DNA of 5,791 bases from Candidatus Agrococcus pullicola. Its GTDB lineage: Bacteria > Actinomycetota > Actinomycetes > Actinomycetales > Microbacteriaceae. Numbering within the stretch: position 1 is the first letter of the stretch; every line of letters starts with the position of its first letter. A program made the translations under genes and the position numbers. The stretch is from the NCBI GenBank assembly GCA_019115685.1, contig DXDC01000485.1, positions 1 through 5,791 on the forward strand, written 5' to 3'. Positions 1-5,419 of this stretch are shown here, piece after piece. The notes under the pieces are model-generated. The model was not told where the DNA came from and did no database searches. It saw nothing but the letters and a program-made list of their open reading frames with translations.

Positions 1-300
1 GAGGTCGTCGCCCAACTCGCGATAGATGTTCTGCAGCGATCTGGGCAGCGGTCGCACGTGGCGCTCCACGGCGAAGGAGAGCCCGATCGCGTGGCCGGGC
101 GTCGGATACGGATCCTGGCCGACGATCAGCACCCGAACATCCGCTAACGGCTGCGTGAAGGCGCGGAGCACATGTTCCCCTGCCGGAAGGTAGGGTCTGC
201 CCTCCGAGCGCAGTCGTTCGCCGATCGACCGGATCGTCGGCTCAACCGGGCGCAGCGCCTCGGCCCAATCGGGTGCGATCAGCTCGGCAAGGGGCTTCAC
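1..300 (-). CDS. ung: Uracil-DNA glycosylase, family 1 (N-terminal part; C-terminus beyond left edge)
   Basis: Removes uracil from DNA as the first step of base excision repair, in the cytoplasm. The 100 residues present cover the N-terminus and the first catalytic motif: [10 protein letters not shown] at residues 61-70 contains the water-activating Asp63, followed by GLSFAV (residues 73-78), whose Phe stacks on the uracil in this family. The Pro after GQDPY, where E. coli has His, matches the mycobacterial enzyme as I remember it, as do the opening PLAELI and the YLPAG segment. The full protein would be about 220-230 residues, so over half lies outside the window. The start is bounded by an in-frame TGA at 310-312. 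Two adjacent GTG codons follow, at 301-303 and 298-300. I chose the second because it makes a 4-nt GTGA overlap with the stop of the upstream S51 gene, like the other junctions here; the first would add one residue. There is no clear Shine-Dalgarno, so translation is probably coupled to the upstream gene. Confidence 0.95.
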   Translation of the reverse strand, partial: MKPLAELIAPDWAEALRPVEPTIRSIGERLRSEGRPYLPAGEHVLRAFTQPLADVRVLIVGQDPYPTPGHAIGLSFAVERHVRPLPRSLQNIYRELGDDL

Positions 301-1016
301 CACGCGCGTTCACCCGCCAGTACGGTAACCCTCGTGCCGTTCTCGCCCGCCTGTGCCGCCCAAACATTGCCTTCGCCCGCGACTTCGAGCCCTCCGGGAG
401 AAACGATGAGCGAGGTCTTCTCGTCGATGGCAACTGCCTGCTCGGTGAACCCCGCGTCCACCATGGCCACAGCGCGTGAGAGGGTGCCCTCCTGCGCTGC
501 GTGCACGTCGACCACGAGGTCCACGAGCCCGAGCCCCGCATCGACGGTGACCTCATCGAGCCGCTCGCTGTTGCGTTCGGGGGTCACCGGCACCCCTCCG
601 ACGCGCCACCCGCCCAGCAGCGCCGTGTCGCCCGCGATCATCGCGCCTGCGGAGAAGCCGCCGTACGGCACTCCGCTCGCGACAAGCCCCCGCACGGTGT
701 CGGCGAGCGGCATGACTGCGGCGTGGTAGCCGGGCGTGTGCCCGCCGCCGATGAAGATGGCGTCGGCATTCGCGAGATCCGAGCCCTGCAGCTGCCGCTC
801 GGCCGTCAGCGGCACGATACTCACGTCGGCGTCGTAGCGACCGAGGTCACGCAGATACTCGTCGTGCCAGCGCTCGCCCTCCTCCAGGGTCTCCGACCAC
901 AGCACGCAGACGACGCGGGCCGTGCGCCCAGCGCGTGCTCGGGCATCCTCGAAGAACCGGCCGGTCCAGTCCGACTCGTCCTCGGCCCAACCGCCGCCGA
1001 ACAGGTGAATCGCCAT
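297..1016 (-). CDS. Peptidase S51 family serine hydrolase (cyanophycinase/dipeptidase E-like)
   Basis: A 239-residue cytoplasmic protein with the class I glutamine amidotransferase-like fold of peptidase family S51, which includes aspartyl dipeptidase E and cyanophycinase. It opens with HLFGGGW, typical of the family, and has no signal peptide or membrane helix. [11 protein letters not shown] (residues 87-97) is the glycine-rich binding loop. [11 protein letters not shown] (119-129) is the nucleophile elbow with Ser122. [12 protein letters not shown] (161-172) supplies His172, and AIDEKTSL (196-203) supplies Glu199. The His-to-Glu spacing of 27 and the GLG...DxH and IDE motifs fit cyanophycinase better than dipeptidase E, whose Asp lies about 15 residues after the Ser. 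Key arginines seen in cyanophycinases just after the DxH motif are not obvious, so the real substrate is unknown; a peptide or isopeptide at an Asp residue is plausible. The ATG start has a strong Shine-Dalgarno and sits 12 nt after the transglutaminase stop. Its own stop overlaps the ung start. Confidence 0.9.
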   Translation of the reverse strand: MAIHLFGGGWAEDESDWTGRFFEDARARAGRTARVVCVLWSETLEEGERWHDEYLRDLGRYDADVSIVPLTAERQLQGSDLANADAIFIGGGHTPGYHAAVMPLADTVRGLVASGVPYGGFSAGAMIAGDTALLGGWRVGGVPVTPERNSERLDEVTVDAGLGLVDLVVDVHAAQEGTLSRAVAMVDAGFTEQAVAIDEKTSLIVSPGGLEVAGEGNVWAAQAGENGTRVTVLAGERAW

Positions 1017-1022
1017 ACGTGT

Positions 1023-1030
1023 CTCCCTCT
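1023..1030 (-). promoter_or_regulatory. Ribosome binding site of the S51 hydrolase gene
   Basis: The minus strand reads AGAGGGAG here, with the core AGGGAG placed 6 nt before the ATG at 1014-1016. It overlaps the last two bases of the transglutaminase stop codon (TAG at 1029-1031). This is one of the two best Shine-Dalgarno sequences in the window and fixes the S51 start. It suggests this gene can be initiated independently as well as by coupling to the gene before it. Confidence 0.8.
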
Positions 1031-3392
1031 ATGTCTGCATCGAGCGTAGTCGTTTCGGTATCAGGCTCGGCGGCAGCCATCGACGGACGATGACGCCGAA
1101 CGGCGTCGATTGCCGCCACAGTTCGCGCGAGATGGCACGGACAGCGGCCACGTCGTAGGGCTGCAGCACGGCATCCCGGCGTCCGAAGGATGCCGACTCG
1201 GCATCCAGCCGCATACGCGCGAGCGTCCTCGCCAGGTCGTCCGGGAGGTGCTCTCGCAGTAGCAGCACGATCTGCGCAGCCGTTGCTCCCGGCGGGATGC
1301 GGATACCGACGTCGACAGCGGTGTCGAGCACTTCGTTCCAGGCCCCTACGACACCGGCCCGTCTTCGCAGCGTGCGACGCGCTCCCCGGATCAGCACCGG
1401 CAGCACAACCACGAGAACGACGCCGAGCAGCACGAGTGCGGCTGTCGGCACGGGAGCCGCTTCCTCTTCCTCCAGCGCCTCTCCATCCTCATCGGTCGGC
1501 GTGGCTTCGTCGGAGGGACGCAGCTCGTCCGTCGTGTCGTTCGGGTCGTCGGAGTCGCTCGGTGACGGCTCCTCGGAATCCGTCGGTGTCGGCGAGGCCT
1601 CATCGCTGGGGCTCGGCGACGCGGACTCGGTCTCCGTCGGCCGTGGCGTCGGCGCGGTGCCGTCCGGGCCGAAGGGGTTGCCACCCGGGTCGGATGCGCG
1701 AGACTCACCCGCCAAAATCGCCGGTGTCACATCGTAGCTGACCCAGCCGAGCCCTTCCAACTGCACTTCCGTCCAGGCATGCATGTCGTTCGTCGTAACC
1801 GAGAAGCTGCCGTCGTCCTGCCGCTCGCCCGGCAGGAAACCGATGGCGACCCGAGCCGGAATGTCGAGTGATAAGGCGAGCGCCGCGAGAGCAGACGCAT
1901 AGTGCACGCAGTAGCCGACTCGCTCCTCCAAAAACGCATGCAGCGCCTGCCACTGCCCGTCCGGGTCACTGCCGAACCCCGCGAACGGTATCTCCTCCGA
2001 GTACTGCCAGTCGTCGGCACGGAACCACTCGACGAGCCGATCCATCATCGCGACCTCGCTGCCGACATCCCCGACGATTTCCTCCGCGAGCGGGCGCAGC
2101 TCCTGGACTTCACGAGGGAGTGAATCGAACATGCCCCACCAGGTGCGGGGCTCCGTAGAGCTCTCCTCGAACACCATGGGGTCGGGAATCGTCCTGGTCG
2201 CGGTACCGTTCCACTCGTACCCGATCGGCAGTTCCGCAGCATCGGGTTGCAAGAGCACTCCGTCTGTCACACGGTCCTGCCCCATCACGCGCTCCTGCTC
2301 GCCCGGGATGAACGTGACATTGGTCGGCACGGGAAGATACTGCGTAACGAAGCCGGTGCTCTCCGCGGAGAACTCGTACTGCCCTGTCGTCAGGAACGTC
2401 GGCTCGGTTCCGGTGAGGTACGGAGAGATCTGATCCTCATCGAACGGAGTCTCCGTGAATCCGCCCTGCGACGTATCGCTCAGCGCTGTCAAGCGGAAGT
2501 ACGACGGGTTGCCGTCCGAAGTGCTATACCGCATGATCTCGACCGGGTCCGGGCGCTGCAGGTGCGACGCGAGGTCGATGTCCTCCGACAGCACCGGTGA
2601 AGCGGGGGCGAACCAGCCGGACCTCGTGAACAGGTCCGGCATCCGCCAGCTGAGCCCGCGCGGGTCGGGCAGCACGAACGGCAGCGCGAGTACGATCGCT
2701 GCCGAGGCCGCGACGATCGCAAGCCCCGTCTTGTTCGATCGAGCGCCCCTGATGCGCTGACCGCAGGTCAGCAGCGCAACGACGAGCAGCAGCGACACCG
2801 GCATGAGCAGCAGCGGTTGCGTGTCGATGCGGATGGCCATCGGCATGAGTGCCGGCAGGAACATCCAGGCAACGGCCAACGCCGGCAGACGGACGACGCG
2901 GAGCACGAAGTCGTTGAAGAGCGTGAGCACTCCTGCCGCCAGCACCATGACGGTGGTCTTCGAGTCCGCCTCCGGGAACGGCAGATCCGTGTACCAGGCC
3001 ATGTTCCAGACGCCGTTGCCGATGCTGAAGCCCAACGACTGCAACAGCTCCCACAGCGCCGTGCCGCTGAGCGCGGGCTCCCAATCGCTCACCAACGCTT
3101 CGCGCAATACAAGGATGAGCGCGAGCGCGCCCGCCTGCAGCCACCAGGCGAGCGCGCGAGTTTGCAGCGAGTCGGATCCCGACACCCTGACTCCGGTTCC
3201 GATCGCGACCATGACGCCGACCGCGAGCGCAGCGGCAAAGATCCACGACCATCCCGTCACCTGCGCGGAGGTGATCAGCCCTGCCAGTGGCAGGGCGAAG
3301 AGCAGCGGTGCGACCGCGAGGTCGTTGCGCCCCTGTGACCGAGCCTCCTCGCGCTGCCTGCGGGTGGCGTGCGTGCCCGTCGACGCGCTCAC
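1029..3392 (-). CDS. TgpA-type membrane transglutaminase-like protein (DUF3488 - transglutaminase core - DUF4129-like tail)
   Basis: A 787-residue membrane protein. Seven hydrophobic helices lie at about residues 25-44, 48-68, 79-98, 146-161, 167-187, 193-210 and 222-241. The Arg-rich N-terminus and the loop QRIRGARSNK (212-221) follow the positive-inside rule, which places residues 242-650 outside the membrane. The transglutaminase core has the full Cys-His-Asp triad: Cys495 in GYCVHYASA, His538 in NDMHAW and Asp554 in GWVSYDVTP. An acidic Ser/Thr/Pro-rich linker (579-646) leads to an eighth helix (about 650-669), the basic stop-transfer RGARRTLRRR, and a cytoplasmic DUF4129-like domain (about 680-787). 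Transglutaminase-like domains may crosslink or cleave at Gln or Asn side chains or peptide bonds; the substrate here is unknown, probably an envelope protein or peptide. The GTG start gives a 4-nt GTGA overlap with the DUF58 stop and has a good Shine-Dalgarno 8 nt upstream; the reading frame stays open 31 codons further, but that stretch lies within the DUF58 gene and has no support. Confidence 0.93.
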   Translation of the reverse strand: MSASTGTHATRRQREEARSQGRNDLAVAPLLFALPLAGLITSAQVTGWSWIFAAALAVGVMVAIGTGVRVSGSDSLQTRALAWWLQAGALALILVLREALVSDWEPALSGTALWELLQSLGFSIGNGVWNMAWYTDLPFPEADSKTTVMVLAAGVLTLFNDFVLRVVRLPALAVAWMFLPALMPMAIRIDTQPLLLMPVSLLLVVALLTCGQRIRGARSNKTGLAIVAASAAIVLALPFVLPDPRGLSWRMPDLFTRSGWFAPASPVLSEDIDLASHLQRPDPVEIMRYSTSDGNPSYFRLTALSDTSQGGFTETPFDEDQISPYLTGTEPTFLTTGQYEFSAESTGFVTQYLPVPTNVTFIPGEQERVMGQDRVTDGVLLQPDAAELPIGYEWNGTATRTIPDPMVFEESSTEPRTWWGMFDSLPREVQELRPLAEEIVGDVGSEVAMMDRLVEWFRADDWQYSEEIPFAGFGSDPDGQWQALHAFLEERVGYCVHYASALAALALSLDIPARVAIGFLPGERQDDGSFSVTTNDMHAWTEVQLEGLGWVSYDVTPAILAGESRASDPGGNPFGPDGTAPTPRPTETESASPSPSDEASPTPTDSEEPSPSDSDDPNDTTDELRPSDEATPTDEDGEALEEEEAAPVPTAALVLLGVVLVVVLPVLIRGARRTLRRRAGVVGAWNEVLDTAVDVGIRIPPGATAAQIVLLLREHLPDDLARTLARMRLDAESASFGRRDAVLQPYDVAAVRAISRELWRQSTPFGVIVRRWLPPSLIPKRLRSMQT
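1455..1658 (-). repeat. Low-complexity coding repeat: acidic Ser/Thr/Pro linker of the transglutaminase
   Basis: Encodes residues 579-646 of the transglutaminase. It consists of imperfect short units such as PSPSDE, PTPTDSEE and PSPSDSDD, ending in an acidic run with EEEE just before the eighth membrane helix. From residue 587 on I count about 23 Asp or Glu against one Arg and no Lys. By the topology inferred for the protein it lies outside the membrane, so it probably spaces the catalytic domain from the membrane, perhaps through the cell wall. Unit number is likely to vary between strains. Confidence 0.8.
2616..2640 (-). repeat. Perfect inverted repeat inside the transglutaminase gene (9-bp arms, 7-nt loop)
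   Basis: The arms GCCGGACCT (2616-2624) and AGGTCCGGC (2632-2640) are exact reverse complements separated by 7 nt. In the mRNA this is a GC-rich stem-loop spanning codons around 252-260, just after the seventh membrane helix. No U-run follows, so it is not an intrinsic terminator. It could be chance in GC-rich coding sequence. Confidence 0.6.
3125..3157 (-). repeat. Strong inverted repeat inside the transglutaminase gene (13-bp arms, 7-nt loop)
   Basis: The arms GCGCGCCCGCCTG (3125-3137) and CAGGCGAGCGCGC (3145-3157) differ from exact complementarity at one position. On the transcribed message that position becomes a G-U wobble, so all 13 pairs form in the mRNA but not in the opposite-strand RNA. 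The stem covers codons about 79-90, encoding the third membrane helix. The message downstream has no U-run, so this is not a standard terminator. Confidence 0.65.
3278..3296 (-). repeat. Short perfect inverted repeat near the start of the transglutaminase gene
   Basis: The arms GCCCTGCC and GGCAGGGC flank three bases; counting the outer loop bases they extend to 9 nt around a single central base. It lies about 100 nt into the gene, within codons 33-39 of the first membrane helix (ALPLAGL). It could fold in the early coding region of the mRNA, or be cruciform-like in DNA, but may be chance. Confidence 0.5.
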
Positions 3393-4468
3393 GCGAGCAT
3401 CCTCTCCAGGCTCATCGCTTCGAAAGGAACAAGCGGAATCCTCTCGGCTCTGCCTCGCTGTACGACCTCGTCGGATGCTCCCCACACGGTGTCTTGCCTG
3501 CCGAGCTCACCGATGAACTCGCGTACGAACGCGACAGGCCGCTCACCCGTGATCACGTGCACCCGCTCGCGGTTACCGGGAGAAGGCAGCGAAGCGGGCT
3601 CGGCGACATCGAAATCTGCGAGAGCGCGCACAAGTTCACGCTCTCCCAGCTTCGTCACGTGCGGGGAGAGCGCAGGTTTGCCGGACTCGACGACACGAAT
3701 GTCGAGCCCGTGCTCCGACAGGGTCACGAGAAGCGACGCGAAGGTGCGGACGGCGTCGTCGAACTCGTCACGGTCAAGGTAGCTTTCTCTCACCGTGTCG
3801 AAGACGACCGTAACGCTCCCGACAGAAGGCGGCTCTTCCTTGCGCGCCATCAGCCGGTCGTGCTTCGCGCTCTGCTTCCAGTGCACGCGGCGCATGCCGT
3901 CTTCTCGCCGGTGGTCGCGCACGAGCTGATCGACCTGGTCGGTGACGCCGAGCAGGTTCGCGTACGACTGCGACCCGAAGCCGCTCTGCACGAGCGACTC
4001 GAGCGAAATCACTTGCGGGCCCACTGTGAGTTGCTGCCGGTCTCCCCTCCTACTGCGGTAATACCAGACGCCGAGAGCGTCGACGGCACGTACCCTGAGC
4101 GGAACAACGGGATAGACGCCGCGCGAGAGGTCACCGGTGAAGATCGCGCCGCGCTCCCCTTCCAACCGTGTCCAGGGCGTCCAATGCCCAGACGCGATCG
4201 AACGCCAGCGAAACTTGCCGCCGACGAAAGCGGGGTCGGCGTGCAGCATGATGTCATCGCCCGCTCCCTCGCGAACGTCCGCGGGCATCCGCATCTCGAA
4301 ACGCCCCCTGCGCATCACAGGAATCAGCGACAGCGCACCGATCATGACGATCGCCAGCAGCAGAGCGCCCGGCACCAGCAGACCCCGCTGGCCAGTGCCG
4401 TAGGCGAGTAAGAGGCACACCAGGCCCGCGAGCAGGAAGATCCAGCCTCGGACCGTCGGGACGATCAT
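3389..4468 (-). CDS. DUF58 domain protein (von Willebrand A-like, membrane-anchored)
   Basis: A 359-residue protein. Two hydrophobic helices at about residues 9-24 and 29-50 form an N-terminal hairpin anchor, followed by a basic segment (RRGR), so the bulk should lie in the cytoplasm. A beta-rich middle part (about 55-150) contains RGVYPVVPLRVRAVDALGVW-like sequence at 116-135, usual before the DUF58 signature. The signature itself is LVRDHRREDGMRRVHWKQSA at 182-201. A von Willebrand A-like strand VTVVFDT at 219-225 follows, but the metal-site pattern DxSxS is not kept (DTVRES), so metal binding is doubtful. DUF58 proteins are found next to MoxR ATPases and are thought to be their partners. 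Here the ATG overlaps the moxR stop by 4 nt (ATGA), and the stop overlaps the transglutaminase GTG by 4 nt. Its own Shine-Dalgarno is weak, which suggests coupling to moxR. The molecular function is unknown. Confidence 0.93.
   Translation of the reverse strand: MIVPTVRGWIFLLAGLVCLLLAYGTGQRGLLVPGALLLAIVMIGALSLIPVMRRGRFEMRMPADVREGAGDDIMLHADPAFVGGKFRWRSIASGHWTPWTRLEGERGAIFTGDLSRGVYPVVPLRVRAVDALGVWYYRSRRGDRQQLTVGPQVISLESLVQSGFGSQSYANLLGVTDQVDQLVRDHRREDGMRRVHWKQSAKHDRLMARKEEPPSVGSVTVVFDTVRESYLDRDEFDDAVRTFASLLVTLSEHGLDIRVVESGKPALSPHVTKLGERELVRALADFDVAEPASLPSPGNRERVHVITGERPVAFVREFIGELGRQDTVWGASDEVVQRGRAERIPLVPFEAMSLERMLA
3401..3407 (-). promoter_or_regulatory. Ribosome binding site of the transglutaminase gene
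   Basis: The minus strand reads GGAGAGG, 8 nt before the GTG at 3390-3392. It lies inside the last codons of the DUF58 gene. It decides the start: the longer in-frame reading, which would begin near 3485, has no support of this kind, and this one gives the 4-nt overlap usual for coupled genes. Confidence 0.75.
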
Positions 4469-5415
4469 CGCGTGGCTGGCACCCGCGATATCGGCGGTGC
4501 CGGCGCTTTCGCGAGTGCTATGTGCACGGCTTCCGTCGCGTCGTCATAGTTCGCACCGCCGTCGCGCATCACGAGCCGGTGCGACAGGATCTGCGGTGCC
4601 AGTTCGCGCAGGTCCTCCGGCGACATCCAATCGCGCCCCTGGATGTACGCCGAGGCTTTCGCAGCACGAATCAGCTGCAGCGTCGATCGCGGAGAGGCAC
4701 CGAGACGTACCTCCGGCAGGTCACGCGTCGCACGCACGATACCGACCGCATAGCGTTCGACGCGCTCGTCGACGTGGACGGTGCGCGACGCCTCCATGTG
4801 ACGAGAGAAGTCGGCGAGCTTGATGACCGTGTGGATGTCGTCGATCGGTGTGTTCGTCTGGCGGGATCGCACCATGGCGAGCTCGGCCGATTCGTCGGGG
4901 TACCCGATCTCGAGCCTGGCCATGAATCGGTCTCGCTGCGCCTCAGGCAGCACGAAGGTGCCGTCCATATCGAAGGGGTTCTGCGTTGCGATGACCATGA
5001 ACGGCCGCGGCAGAGCATGCGTCGTGCCGTCGATCGTGACCTGGCCCTCTTCCATGCACTCGAGCAGCGCGGACTGCGTCTTCGGGCTCGCCCTGTTGAT
5101 CTCGTCCCCGATCACGATGTTCGAGAACACGGGCCCTTCGTGAAACTGGAAGCTGCGCTGATCAGAATCGTAGATCGTCACGCCCGTGATGTCGCTGGGC
5201 AGCAGATCGGGGGTGAACTGGATGCGGTGCACGCTGCCGCCGATCGCAACTGCGAACGCACGGGCGAGCTGCGTCTTTCCCACTCCAGGAACATCTTCGA
5301 GGAGCACGTGGCCGCCGGCCAGCAGCACCGTCAGAACAGTACGAATCTGCTCGGCCTTACCGTCAATCACCCGCGCAACTTCGCGCTCGATCGCCGCCGC
5401 AAACTCCGCCGTCAC
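4465..5415 (-). CDS. MoxR-family AAA+ ATPase
   Basis: A 316-residue cytoplasmic ATPase of the AAA+ superclass, full length for the MoxR family. The motifs appear in order: Walker A in EDVPGVGKT (residues 40-48), Walker B in VIGDEINRA (101-109) with the family hallmark SPKTQSALLECMEE after it, sensor 1 in ATQNP (143-147), the arginine-finger segment LPEAQRDRF (156-164), sensor 2 in GASPRS (239-244), and the lid ending in LSHRL (277-281). MoxR proteins use ATP to remodel or activate partner proteins, commonly ones with von Willebrand A-like domains; the next gene encodes such a partner, the DUF58 protein. The GTG start is 4 nt after the coaD stop; no other start codon lies upstream in frame before coaD's end region. 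There is no visible Shine-Dalgarno, so initiation probably depends on ribosomes finishing coaD. Its TGA overlaps the DUF58 ATG. Confidence 0.95.
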   Translation of the reverse strand: MTAEFAAAIEREVARVIDGKAEQIRTVLTVLLAGGHVLLEDVPGVGKTQLARAFAVAIGGSVHRIQFTPDLLPSDITGVTIYDSDQRSFQFHEGPVFSNIVIGDEINRASPKTQSALLECMEEGQVTIDGTTHALPRPFMVIATQNPFDMDGTFVLPEAQRDRFMARLEIGYPDESAELAMVRSRQTNTPIDDIHTVIKLADFSRHMEASRTVHVDERVERYAVGIVRATRDLPEVRLGASPRSTLQLIRAAKASAYIQGRDWMSPEDLRELAPQILSHRLVMRDGGANYDDATEAVHIALAKAPAPPISRVPATR

Positions 5416-5419
5416 GCTA

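Noticed and set aside
145..147. A TTA leucine codon in ung, which could hint at bldA-type control in actinobacteria
   Set aside because: A single rare codon in a housekeeping gene is weak evidence, and bldA regulation is a Streptomyces trait with no support here.
901..939. Inverted arms AGCACGC and GCGTGCT within the S51 gene
   Set aside because: Arms of 7 nt with a 25-nt spacer are easily expected by chance in GC-rich coding sequence.
1017..1028. The 12-nt gap between the transglutaminase and S51 genes as a terminator or promoter site
   Set aside because: It is too short for either and is filled by the S51 ribosome binding site; no stem-loop or T-run is present.
2524..3252. A 242-codon minus-strand frame inside the transglutaminase gene
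   Set aside because: It is an alternate frame of the membrane-domain coding region, with Arg/His/Ala-rich shadow composition and no ribosome site.
3393..3485. A 31-codon N-terminal extension of the transglutaminase
   Set aside because: It would overlap the DUF58 gene by about 97 nt, is hydrophilic and unlike the family's N-terminus, while the GTG at 3390-3392 has both a Shine-Dalgarno and a 4-nt overlap.
3287..4411. A 374-codon open frame on the plus strand opposite the DUF58 gene
   Set aside because: It is antisense to a clearly recognised DUF58 protein, its translation is Arg/His-rich with no domain I recognise, and long antisense frames are expected opposite GC-rich genes.
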